The notes under the pieces were generated by a model. The model saw only the letters and a list, made by a program, of their open reading frames with translations. It searched no databases and had not been told where the DNA came from. Shown piece after piece: positions 25,007 to 35,789 of a DNA stretch of 64,000 nt. Source of the DNA: Arenicola marina (lineage: Eukaryota; Annelida; Polychaeta; Arenicolidae); NCBI GenBank assembly GCA_964019135.1, contig OZ025265.1:6764318-6828317 (forward strand). The letters are read 5' to 3'. Position 1 is the stretch's first letter. Each line of letters opens with the position of its first letter. Both the position numbers and the translations under genes were made by a program.

Positions 25007-26617
25007 AGTTATTGCACTACGTTTCCGCGCCACTGATACGTATCCCGATCCGTTAGCGCCGATACGTTTACTTTTCGGGTTTTCACTCTCGCGGGGCGCA
25101 CAAATGAGTTATTGCAGTCGGTATTCTGTCGACAACCGCAAAGCGACGGCTGGCGTTCTTCACAATGTACGAAGGCAACCACAATAGAAGTAGAATTGAG
25201 TACAAATAGAAAATATAGTTTAAACGATTTTGTTTAAAGTGTTGACATCTGTTTTAGTGTTATGTCTGTTTTTATTACTTCTTTCACTATCTTATCTCTA
25301 ATCAAACAAAAGCACAAACTGTAACAGAACAGTTTCTTTAGGACTAATTCTGTGATGGATTTAGACAGATGATGAAGTAGCCATTTCCAGAAAAACACCT
25401 TCTGAAAATGGTAATTTCATTCATTTTTTCATTTACATTTGTAAAAAAAATTTTTTACGTGGAACAAGTTCCTCAACAAACAGATTTAAAGATTTTAATG
25501 TGAAACCATCTTAACAGTTTCCGTCTTCATTGAATAATCATTTTTCATGTAGGTTTTGACCACTAATCAGGATCTGGCCTGGCCAATAATATTACTAAAT
25601 GTAGCGGTGAATTACGGTTACACCTGAATAAATAAAACTGATTGATTCGTTGAGATTTTTTATTAAAACCACACTTATATAATAAATGTGAAACCATCTA
25701 AACAGTTTGCGTCTTCATTGAACGATCATTTTTCATCTAGGTTCTGACCACTAATCAGGATCTGGCCTGGCCAATAATATTTCTAAATGTAGCGGTGAAT
25801 TACGGTTACACCTGAATAAATAAAAGTAGAACACCAATGCTATTTATGTAGCGTTCTGCTTGCAATTTTTCAAAAGGCTTCGGGTATTTATTTTGGATTT
25901 GGATGGCTCGGTGTATGGGGGGGGGGAGGGTGGTCTAAAAGTCTTGCACATACAGTTTCTATTTGCCATCTAAAGAGGAAATCCTATAAAAAATGGTATT
26001 GGTATGTTTAATCATTTTTTTTGAAAGAAATTGCTGGTAAACTGGAAAACTGGTAATGCTTCTTTGCAAGGAAAATGGTTACACCAAAACTTGAGTTGCT
26101 GAAATTATAAGCAATCCCCACCATCTTCCATTGTCTCTTTTTCTATATAGTGCAGTCAGTCTTAGTCGCAGATGTAAACACACATGTATGTTTCAAACAA
26201 CCCAGGTGGTCGAGTGTTAATGGTTTGTGCGGCATTGTGCACTGGGTGACTGTCCACTGCGCTGGCCACGGCCACTGCAGACGAGCGAAAAATGTTCCAT
26301 TTACATTCGACAAATTCTTTTGCTTTGCCTCGTCTAAAGACATTCACTGCAATATATAAGCATTCGTGAAGTATCCTCTACCGATAACTGCTAAAACTGA
26401 GACATGCATTCGCAGAAAAATAAAAGATATGAAGGAAATTCCCTTGGGCTGTGATACGTACGGGCAAAACGTTAGAAAGGCGATTTATACGTTGTCCCGC
26501 AAACGGATCCCGCAAACGTATCTATGTAGGTCAGGAAACACCCCGAGTTTTGATGACGTAATTGCACATCGGGCTACGCTTAGGGATACGGTCAGTCCAA
26601 AACGTAGTGCAATAACT
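25007..26617. mobile_element. Possible 1.6-kb element with 18-bp terminal inverted repeats
   Basis: AGTTATTGCACTACGTTT at 25007-25024 is the exact reverse complement of 26600-26617. The interior (1.6 kb) has no transposase-like frame. It includes the 139-bp direct duplication at 25498-25824 and a tRNA-like stretch near 26205. No target-site duplication is evident, so this could be a non-autonomous DNA transposon or a chance or ancient inverted pair. Confidence 0.35.
25498..25824 (+). repeat. 139-bp direct duplication (two copies, offset 188 bp)
   Basis: Copies at 25498-25636 and 25686-25824 share, with few substitutions, GTGAAACCATCT, CACTAATCAGGATCTGGCC and TGTAGCGGTGAATTACGG. Both end in CACCTGAATAAATAAAA, which includes a polyadenylation-like AATAAA. 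They may be two nested insertions of one short retroelement 3' end. Confidence 0.8.
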
Positions 26618-27029
26618 GTCAACCGACATCGTATCGTTTATTCTGTGAAGTGTTGTATAGTCTGATTTCATTGGATGTCACTCTGATACTGTTTCACGCT
26701 ATTGTTATTTGGTCGGGAACTTGGTTTACATCGCACCTGGGGAAGGGGGGTTGGGGGGAAGCGACCGACACGCGCCGACGTCTTAACTCGTATCTGGGTT
26801 TGATACGTGCTTTCAAGCAGAGGACGCCAGAACACGAAATATCGAAGTGAGGTGAGAAGGCAAAATGCCACAAGGCGAGAAGTTACGAATCCAGAAGGCC
26901 AGAAGCGCGCAGGCGAAGTAAGCCGGTAAGCTGGCCATCGAATATGACATTACCATGGAGTTGGCGGTTTGCGAGCCGATAAAGCCAGCCATGGGCGTCA
27001 TACATACAGCACACTCTCGCCGTCATATT
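26618..27029. other. Unique sequence, no gene recognised
   Basis: Transition from unique DNA to the CGTCTC array. No family was recognised. Confidence 0.5.
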
Positions 27030-27745
27030 CTACCTTTCTCGCGTCACGTTTCGCGTTCTCGCATCACGACGTTCCGCGTCCTCGCGTTACGTCATCTCGC
27101 GTCCTCGTGTCACGACGTCTCGTGTCACGATGTCTCGCGTTCTCGTGCCACGACGTTTCGCGTTCTCGCGTCACGACGTCTCGCGGCCTCGTGTCCCGAC
27201 GTCTCGAGATCTCGCGTCAAGACGTCTCGCGTCACGACCCTCTCGCGTCCTCGTGTCATGACGTCTTGCGTCACGACGTCTCGCGTCACGACGTCTCGCG
27301 TCCTGATGTCATGACGTCTTGCGTCACGATGTCTCTCGTCACGACGTCTCGCGTCCTCGTGTCACGACGTCTTGCGTCACGACGTCTCGCGTCCTCGTGT
27401 CACGACGTCTCGCGGCCTCGTGTCCCGACGTCTCGAGATCTCACGTCAAGACGTCTCGCGTCACGACCCTCTCGCGTCCTCGTGTCATGACGTCTTGCGT
27501 CACGACGTCTCGCGTCACGACGTCTCGCGTCACGACGTCTCGCGTCCTGATGTCATGACGTCTTGCGTCACGACGTCTCGCGTCACGACGTCTCGCGTCA
27601 CGACGTCTCGCGTCCTGATGTCATGACGTCTTGCGTCACGACGTCTCGCGTCACGACGTCTCGCGTCCTCGTGTCACGACGTCTCGCGTCCTCGTGTCAC
27701 GTCTCGCGTCCTCGTGTCAAGATGTCTCGCGTCCTCGTGTCACGA
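27030..27745. repeat. Composite 15-bp/23-bp array of CACGACGTCTCGCGT units
   Basis: The basic 15-bp unit CACGACGTCTCGCGT (also CACGACGTCTTGCGT) is interspersed with 8-bp CCTCGTGT or CCTGATGT extensions. This gives larger repeating blocks that recur around 27240-27310, 27475-27550 and 27555-27620. It is CpG-rich. Stop-free plus-strand frames reading (Val-Ser-Arg-His-Asp)n are a by-product. Confidence 0.9.
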
Positions 27746-28005
27746 GTCCATTTTTGCACCAGAAACAGTTGCCGATGATTATCCTGCGACATATGTTATG
27801 TCCCTTTATGTGGGTCAACAGGTGCCTTTCTAACATCAACCTACATCATGAAGCACCCCTGCGTCACCAACTGGGTACCCGTGGCATACATGCTATGCAT
27901 CAGCAATACGACGTATGTAACATTAAAGGATACAACTATTATATTGGATGGGGTTTTAGACAGGTATACTAGGATGGATCTTCTAGGACCAGGTGTCACC
28001 GTTGG
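27746..28005. other. Short unique spacer between arrays
   Basis: About 260 bp of unique sequence. No domain or convincing exon was seen. Confidence 0.5.
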
Positions 28006-29608
28006 CCGCTGATGGTTGATCACAAGATACGGGCACTCTTCTTGTCCTGCTGATGGTTAATCACAAGATACGGACACTCTTCTTGTCCTGCTGATGGTTG
28101 ATCACAAGGTACGGACGCCCTTCTTGTCCTGCTGATGGTTGATCACAAGGTACGGACACCCTTTTTTGTCCTGCTGATGGTTGATCACAAGGTACGGACA
28201 CCCTTCTTGTCCTGCTGATGGTTAATCACAAGGTACGGACACTCTTCTTGTCCTGCTGATGGTTGATCACAAGGTACGGGTACCCTTCTTGTCCTGCTGA
28301 TGGTTGATCACAAGGTACGGACGCCCTTCTTGTCCTGCTGATGGTTGATCACAAGGTACGGACACCCTTTTTGTCCTGCTGATGGTTGATCACAAGGTAC
28401 AGGCACTCTTCTTGTCCTGCTGATGGTTGATCACAAGGTACAGGCACTCTTCTTGTCCTGCTGATGGTTGATCACAAGATACGGACACTCTTCTTGTCCT
28501 GCTGATGGTTGATCACAAGGTACGGACGCCCTTCTTGTCCTGCTGATGGTTAATCACAAGGTACGGACACCCATTTTGTCCTGCTGATGGTTGATCACAA
28601 GGTACGGACGCCCTTCTTGTCCTGCTGATGGTTGATCACAAGGTACGGACACTCTTCTTGCCCTGCTGATGGTTGATCACAAGGTACGGACGCCCTTCTT
28701 GTCCTGCTGATGGTTGATCACAAGGTACGGACACCCATTTTGTCCTGCTGATGGTTGATCACAAGGTACGGACACCCATTTTGTCCTGCTGATGGTTGAT
28801 CACAAGGTACGGACACCCTTCTTGTCCTGCTGATGGTTGATCACAAGGTACGGACGCCCTTCTTGTCCTGCTGATGGTTGATCACAAGGTACAGGCACTC
28901 TTCTTGTCCTGCTGATGGTTAATCACAAGGTACGGACACCCATTTTGTCCTGCTGATGGTTGATCACAAGGTACAGGCACTCTTCTTGTCCTGCTGATGG
29001 TTAATCACAAGGTACGGACACCCATTTTGTCCTGCTGATGGTTGATCACAAGGTACAGGCACTCTTCTTGTCCTGCTGATGGTTAATCACAAGGTACGGA
29101 CACCCATTTTGTCCTGCTGATGGTTGATCACAAGGTACGGACACCCATTTTGTCCTGCTGATGGTTGATCACAAGGTACGGACACCCTTCTTGTCCTGCT
29201 GATGGTTGATCACAAGGTACGGACGCCCTTCTTGTCCTGCTGATGGTTGATCACAAGGTACAGGCACTCTTCTTGTCCTGCTGATGGTTAATCACAAGGT
29301 ACGGACACCCATTTTGTCCTGCTGATGGTTGATCACAAGGTACAGGCACTCTTCTTGTCCTGCTGATGGTTGATCACAAGGTACGGACACCCTTCTTGTC
29401 CTGCTGATGGTTGATCACAAGGTACGGACACCCTTCTTGTCCTGCTGATGGTTGATCACAAGGTACGGACACTCTTCTTGTCCTGCTGATGGTTGATCAC
29501 AAGGTACGGACACCCATTTTGTCCTGCTGATGGTTGATCACAAGGTACGGACGCCCTTCTTGTCCTGCTGATGGTTGATCACAAGGTACGGGTACCCTTC
29601 TTGTCCTA
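28006..29608. repeat. 41-bp minisatellite, about 39 units
   Basis: The unit is CTGCTGATGGTTGATCACAA followed by GGTACGGACACCCTTCTTGTC. Variants at the 3' half are ACGCCC, GCACTC, ACACCCATTTT and GGTACCC. Units are highly similar and sub-blocks recur, for example 28770-29000 and 29130-29360, suggesting recent block duplication. Nothing else is seen inside. Confidence 0.95.
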
Positions 29609-29765
29609 CTGATTTTTTTTTTTCGTTTTTCGCTCTGTTTATTATAAAACGGCTTTACATTATTTTTATTATTTTTGCATTATATTTCACCATTTCAGGT
29701 TATATGGGCCATGTTGCATGTATTGCCATCCCCTCGCACTGTTAGGACCCCTGAGGGGGGGGGTA

Positions 29766-29955
29766 GCCATGTCGCGTGTCGATTTTAAGAAAAAGGTCCA
29801 TGTCGCGTGTCGATTTTAAGAAAAGGTCCATGTCGCGTGTCGATTTTAAGAAAAGTTCCATGTCGCGTGTCGCTAAGTCTTATGTCGCATGTCGATTCTA
29901 ACAAAACCCCAATGTCGCGTTGTCGATTTTAAAAATCGCCGTGTCGCCGTGTCGA
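29766..29955. repeat. About 30-bp repeat, six degenerate copies
   Basis: Copies of ATGTCGCGTGTCGATTTTAA followed by GAAAAGGTCC, decaying toward 29955 (TGTCGATTTTAAAAATC). Confidence 0.85.
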
Positions 29956-30016
29956 AAAAGCCCCTATGGGGCCCTACTGTTGGATGTAACAGTTATTAAT
30001 ATTATTTTGCTTTCAG

Positions 30017-31409
30017 TGACGTACCCGGGGGTTGGTCCCGCGACGACTCTGCCTCAGACCGGAGTTATTGCCCTTCGCGGAGTGATACATACATCCGTCG
30101 CCTGCGGGATCTGAGCGAGGACTTAACCCAGGAAGAGAGAGTCGGGTTGAGGCGTACCATGGAGCGCCTCCAGCCGCGAGTAACCAAACTCAAGCAACAC
30201 TCTCTGACGAGAAGCACCAGCTCGGGGTCAGTGAAAGCCAACAACGACCGGCAGATGAAGGGGCTGATGGAAAAAAGGCGCTCGCTGGCTGCCACTATCG
30301 CCTCGGGGCGCCACCTGCAGGATTTGGAGCCAATCAAAGGTGAGGGTCTCCTTCGTGAGGAGCAAACTCTCGCGAGAAATAAAACGGAAGAGAATGATGA
30401 CGTCATCGATTTGAAGGCGTTTGCTGATTTGCAGAGGGTGCGCCTTGTCGGCGGTCAGATACCGCTGACCTTTGACATCAAGCCGACGGTGAGCATCCCC
30501 AGCACTTGGCGCCGGTGTGGGCGCAATGGTGATGATCTGAGCGGCGGGATTAAGTCGATCACCCCGCAGCGCGGATTGACTCGCCAGGGGTCACTGCCGG
30601 AGAAAGCCTCTCACTGGAGGCTTTCAAACGACCGAAAGGGACGGGATGTCAGGCATGATTCTTGCTCGGTGGAGTATTCCGGAGCTAGGATGTGCGCCCC
30701 AGATCTGTGCGGTGCGCCTCAGGGCCCGCCTTCAACCCCACTGTCCCACGGGCGGAGCGGCCTGGGTAAGGAGGGGAGTGCCCAAGCCAGAGAAGGATTC
30801 TTCCACAGCTACCCCATGCATTATAGGTACAGCAAGCCCACTGTCTACGGGCTGCCAGTCTTAAGGAAATCGAAAACCGACAATAGTCACATAACCCATA
30901 TTGCTGGTTATTCCCGGAACTGGTTGACACGCGAAACGAAATCTCAACCTTCCGGAAAAACGGTTAGCATCGTCAGGCCCGGTAACCTGAGAGATAGTAC
31001 CATGGGCGATAATAGGAACGAAAAACACGCCACCGCCCGAAATGACGCGAGACCCTGGCCGGGCAGGCGCAGAGCGACAGAACAACCAAACGAAACACAG
31101 GCGCCACCTCACGGCGATAACAAAAACTCAGGCGTTATAGATCGGCTTACAGATGTTTCCAAGGCAACAAGGAGACATATTATCGTGGAGATGCCGAATA
31201 TAATTCTTAGTCCGGCGACACCTTTGCTCGGGGAGAGTCCAACGGGAGGCGATGGCCGCACCCTACTGCCCGGTAAGACCTTCAAACAGAACGAAATCCG
31301 CGACAGAGAAGTTCGCTATTTATTGGAGGATGTCAAAGAACTAAATCAACTAACAGATGAACTCTCGCGTACTGCGATAATCTCGCACTACGAAGCCGTG
31401 ATAAACTAA
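30017..31409 (+). CDS. Terminal coding exon of an unrecognised protein
   Basis: The open frame runs 464 codons from a likely splice acceptor (TATTTTGCTTTCAG, AG at 30015-30016) to TAA at 31407-31409. The exon starts in phase 1: one T completes a codon, then reading begins DVPGGWSRDD. No in-frame ATG occurs before 30159, and the composition is coherent upstream of it, so earlier exons are expected to the left. The N-terminal 130 residues are charged and helical in style (RRLRDLSEDLTQEERVGLRR, RSLAATIASGRHLQDLEP). The middle is Ser/Pro/Gly/Arg-rich and likely disordered. The last 40 residues are again helical (REVRYLLEDVKELNQLTDEL). No family is recognised. Upstream exons were not identified. 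The intron before it would hold the arrays at 28006-29955. Confidence 0.6.
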
Positions 31410-32751
31410 TTCATGCAGGGTTATGAATCTGACGGAGACAGCTATAACGGGACATTTAATGTTATACACCGATGTAATACGTATTATATGCGGTCCAATG
31501 CCAATAACAATGACCGTCATTAACGCGAATATTAGCTTCGGTTCATAGCAATATTTATTGTCATTCGCATCTCACAATGCACTTTATTATGTTACAAAAA
31601 AGTTATGGAACCGTAGCCAAAGTCGATGTGAGATTGATTACAAATTAAGGGCAAGATAAATATACATAGTCATGAGAAGCATATTGGTGCTTGGGACATA
31701 GCTGCAGCGAACTACGTTATAAGTGTTGTTAAGCGACGCTTGTGGTTTTGTAGTACCTATGTAGGCAGATGTCGGGTTATATAGGCTACGTGTTATGGCT
31801 ATGTATAGACTATATATATATCAGGCGTACTGTGCACCTGTTACAAACTAAAGTTAGCTGACCGTCAGTGTGTTGATAGCGAAACAATTTATGCACACGT
31901 ATTTCAAACGTTATATAATTAGAATTTGTGTTCTCACTGTGGGTGAGATGGATGTGGATTGCAAAAGTAGATATCAGAATCATTGAATAAGAAGACGATA
32001 GACGGTCCACGAAGGACTGCAGTGTAATCATCCTAGACTACACTTATTGTGCCGTTAATTATATAATTATATAGCTGCAAAAATACCGTACGACCCCCCC
32101 CCCCCCCACACACACACCTCCTACCCCCGACCCCGACACACACACGCACTGCACAGTTGTTTAGGCATGGAAGTTGAATATCTACTAAATATGTTTGTTG
32201 TCAGTTATTTTCATCTTGATTGTGTAAAGCGTGCATGAAGCACATTTTAAATGAGAGTATTACGAAGCGTTCACGTTGTAAACACTACACACTGCTTAAA
32301 TCGCTTTGTAAGTGTCCGTAATTATATCAATTACGTATAATGGCTCCATTTTGTAAGATGTTTTTAAAACAACTCTGAGTGAGGTGGCGACGGGTGCGGC
32401 ACGCTGTGATGCCATCACTGGGGCGTGAACGCTACTTGACGAACTGAGTCATGCCATGCTGCTGATCCACAGTGACGTCACGGCGAGTCGGGCTGTCAGA
32501 GAACTTCCTAACAATGGGGACAGAGTCAGTGTCTCGGCGCAGACTCGTGTCGAGCTGAACTGGATTAACAGTTACATGAACATTAGCCATGTTGAGGGAA
32601 ACATAGTCATATACTGCCGCCCTGTTCACACTGTCCCTTAAATGTGAAATGATCGGTGGAGAGTGTTAGGGGACTAACGATGGCGAGACAGGTCATCAGA
32701 CATACCCTTGGCATCAAAAGGGAGTCCCTGTACATAACGCTGGGCAATTCT
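31410..32751. other. Probable 3' UTR and intergenic DNA, no further gene seen
   Basis: AT-rich. No canonical AATAAA was found soon after the stop at 31409. 32094-32130 is a C-run followed by CA repeats. Overlapping open frames at 32432-32641 on both strands have no recognised domain. Confidence 0.5.
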
Positions 32752-32987
32752 TGGCTGGAGTCTGTTGCGCCTTGCATTACGCTGAAGGGGTCTCGCTGGG
32801 CGGTCCAGGGTTGGAGTCTGTTGCGCCTTGCATTACGCTGAAGGGGTCTCGCTGGGCGATCCAGGGCTGGTCTGTTGCGCCTTGCATTACGCTGAAGCGG
32901 TCTCGCTGGGCGGTCCAGGGGTGCAGTGTGTTACTCTTTGCATAACGCTGAAGGGGTTTTGCTGAGCGGTCCAGGGCTGGAGTTTAC
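32752..32987. repeat. Four tandem copies of an about 59-bp unit
   Basis: GTTGCGCCTTGCATTACGCT followed by a GTCTCGCTGGGC segment and GGTCCAGGG is repeated four times. The last copy is diverged (GTTACTCTTTGCATAACGCT). Confidence 0.85.
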
Positions 32988-33339
32988 TAGTTGTTTCAAT
33001 GATACGATGACATCGACTTTAATTCGATTGCCTTTTAATAATCTGTAGTTTAATTTCATGGCACCTACGTAAATAAATGCATCATTTATTGAGGAAAAAT
33101 TGTTGCTGTTTGGCATATTTCATTGGTTTGCATGTGGCGACACCACCAGTGTATTGTTAGACCTTGTTCAAATAAACTCTTGCTCTTCATCCATTGTCGC
33201 TTATTTAGCGATAAGATCAAGACAGTGGTCAGTCCCTGTACATTAATTTTAACCGCTGGGTGGCTCTGTTGGTTGTCCTTTACTCAGACTAGACTGTACA
33301 AGTGACACCAAACATTTTTTCGTGTCGTGTGTCACCAAT
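32988..33339. other. Unique sequence, no gene seen
   Basis: Short open frames only, and no recognised element. Confidence 0.5.
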
Positions 33340-33883
33340 GTGTGATTGGCCGCCAAGCCCACCCTTTCGGGTCACTGTACAGTGATACGTGACGCCAAAG
33401 GGATGGCGTTGGCCAAGCCGACTCTTCCGGATCACTGTACAGTGATACGTGACGCCAAAGGGATGGCGTTGGCCAAGCCGACTCTTCCGGATCACTGTAC
33501 AGTGATACGTGACGCCAAAGGGATGGCGTTGGCCAAGCCGACTCTTCCGGATCACTGTACAGTGATACGTGACGCCAAAGGGATGGCGTTGGCCAAGCCG
33601 ACTCTTCCGGATCACTGTACAGTGATACGTGACGCCAAAGGGATGGCGTGGGCCAAGCCGATTCTTCCGGATCACTGTACAGTGACACGTGACGCCAAAG
33701 GGATGGCGTTGGCCAAGCCGACCCTTCCGGATCACTGTACAGTGATACGTGACGCCAAAGGGATGGCGTTGGCCAAGCCGAACCTTCCGGATCACTGCAC
33801 AGTGATACGTGTCGCCAAAGAGAAGGCGTTGGCCAAGCCGAACCTTCCGGATCATTGCACGGTGACACGTGGCGCCAAGTAAG
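33340..33883. repeat. 60-bp minisatellite with 16-bp palindrome, nine units
   Basis: The period is exactly 60 bp. Each unit carries the perfect palindrome ATCACTGTACAGTGAT, or a close variant, followed by a GACGCCAAAGGGATGGCGTT segment and GGCCAAGCCG. The last two units are the most diverged. The 60-bp period keeps frames open on both strands; these are not called as genes. Confidence 0.95.
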
Positions 33884-35555
33884 GCCTTGGCCATAAACAA
33901 CCCCGCGACTTGTGCGATGTGCCTGATTCTCCCAGGTCACGTGAACCTGACTCGCGAGAGTGGCTCACATCAATGTTACATGACACGCAAAGTCACGTTC
34001 CGGCAATTACAAGGTCACTCATCAGGAGATCCCACGGCCAAAGTGATCGTAAGACCCGGATGTGTACCACGTGATACGGCGTACCGACTCCAGGGACCGA
34101 TCCGTGACGGCCCAGCCAGTGGCCGAGCTCGCTCGCTCGATGGACATGAGATAAGGACATGCCATGGCGAACTGTGAGGAAGCTCTCCACGATCATCCCG
34201 AAAACATCTTCACCATGACTGTACCTTGATATTTCCACCTTGCCGAGAAAACTCTCCCCACGTAGGTCAATGTCGTCTTGTCATCAACATGCAAGCCACA
34301 TTTAAATTATTCACTTAATAATCGACAATCGATTATTTTCAATATCAAGCAGCGTATCAAACTCGTTATCGTGTTGCAGTAGATAACGTGGCAACACACC
34401 CACCAGACTAGTGAGATATTGGGTACACGTGTCTCATCTGTGAGCGATAATAGACCATATCTTAATCTTCACCATGTGGCATGAGTGCCGGGGCTGTGTC
34501 GACAATATCGCATGCTGAATACCACCAGAATATAGCCTGATCCCTGCGGATGATAACATCGGTTGGTCCCAGGACGATCAACCGGGGTGTGGATTGGGGT
34601 GGGGGGTTGGGGGGGAGGGGGGGGGGTTGGTCTAGTGTCCAGTGTCCATTTTTCAAAATTCTTAGTTTCCAATGTAGAATTTTGACGGCGTTCCGTGTCG
34701 ATTCTCTTTTTGGCTGGCTAAGTTCAGTGTCGTTTGTTCTAAAATGCCAGTGTCTGTGTCAATGTCGCTTTTGGGCTAAGTTTAGTGTCTGTTTTTCTAA
34801 AATGCCGCTATCGTGTCGATGTCGCTTTTTCAGATCCTCAGTGTCGGAATCTTGGGGTCAATGTCGAATGTCGATTTTTCAAATATGCATGTGTGGCGTG
34901 TCGCCCATTTACCCCTTCCAGAACCCTGTCAACGGAATCTCACAACGTTATAATACCTCTACCTTCACGATAATGGCGAATGTTCGTCATTTGACATGGC
35001 TGGAAACGTGTGTGTAACGATGGTGGGGGAATTCTGGCCAGTTTAACGAATGTCGGCAGGCCCATGGCGGCCCAAATGTTTGAATTTCCTCCGTTTCAAG
35101 ATCATTTGTATTGGTCTGTTGGTAAGGCATTGACCTGTTGTTACACGCAGAACATTCTCCCCTGAAACCCCGGCTATGGATGTGATGCAGTGAAGTGTCT
35201 CCTGCTGGCTGTAATGTGAGGCCCATATATCCGATCACTAAATATTTTGCTAAAATGGATTGTCATGGAAACTTGCCATACGTACTATTATTTGTTTCGG
35301 CTAGTTACTCAACTTACAGTTACACGACTAATTAGGACTTCATGATTTGATCATTTCGTAACCATTTATTAATGCTAGTTCATATATTTGCTCACCATAT
35401 ACCATCTAACTAGAGGCCCGCTCGCTCAGCTGGACAAAGCTACACCAGTGCATGCAGCGGGTTCACAGGTGGGACAGACATGCAGAGAGACATGTCAATT
35501 TTATGAGTATAGATAACATATCGCATGCACAAACACCTGCCAAACAGCAGATACA
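33884..35555. other. Unique sequence with a degenerate repeat
   Basis: 34630-34900 contains a decayed repeat of about 60 bp built on AGTGTCGATTTTTC and CTAAAATGCC. It shares TGTCGATTTT with the array at 29766-29955. 34590-34630 is G-rich. No exon was recognised. A minus-strand frame at 35238-34987 has no identifiable domain. Confidence 0.5.
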
Positions 35556-35789
35556 ATGGCTGTGGAAGAAGCAAATGTCGTAAAAAGAAAATTCTACCGA
35601 GAGTATAAAAATGGCGCCTTGCGTTGGACCGACAGGACCGAAATCGGATTCCTCTAGAATCCCCGACGTAGGAAAAAAGGAGTAAATCTACTGTTTGAAG
35701 ACGGGGAACAGCGACGAGTGTGCCGCAACCTGAGCCGGGGCGATTGTTTAAAGCGCCAGAGACATCTGGTGGAATGCTACCCGGTGTGA
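35556..35789 (+). pseudogene. Small 78-codon ORF interrupted by one TAG, unrecognised
   Basis: From ATG 35556 the frame reads 33 codons (MAVEEANVVKRKFYREYKNG at its start), meets TAG at 35655-35657, and continues in the same frame for 44 codons to TGA at 35787-35789. The second half includes KKGVNLLFEDGEQRRVC and ends HLVECYPV. The composition looks protein-like on both sides of the stop. The FEDGE pattern is loosely Tudor-like, which is only a guess. It may be a decayed gene fragment or transposon piece. Confidence 0.35.

Noticed and set aside
26205..26290. tRNA-like stretch GTGGTCGAGTG with a GTTAATGG neighbour
   Set aside because: Resembles an A box, but no B box follows at the right distance.
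33289..33940. About 200-codon frames over the 60-bp array
   Set aside because: Period divisible by three without stops, on both strands. No recognised domain.
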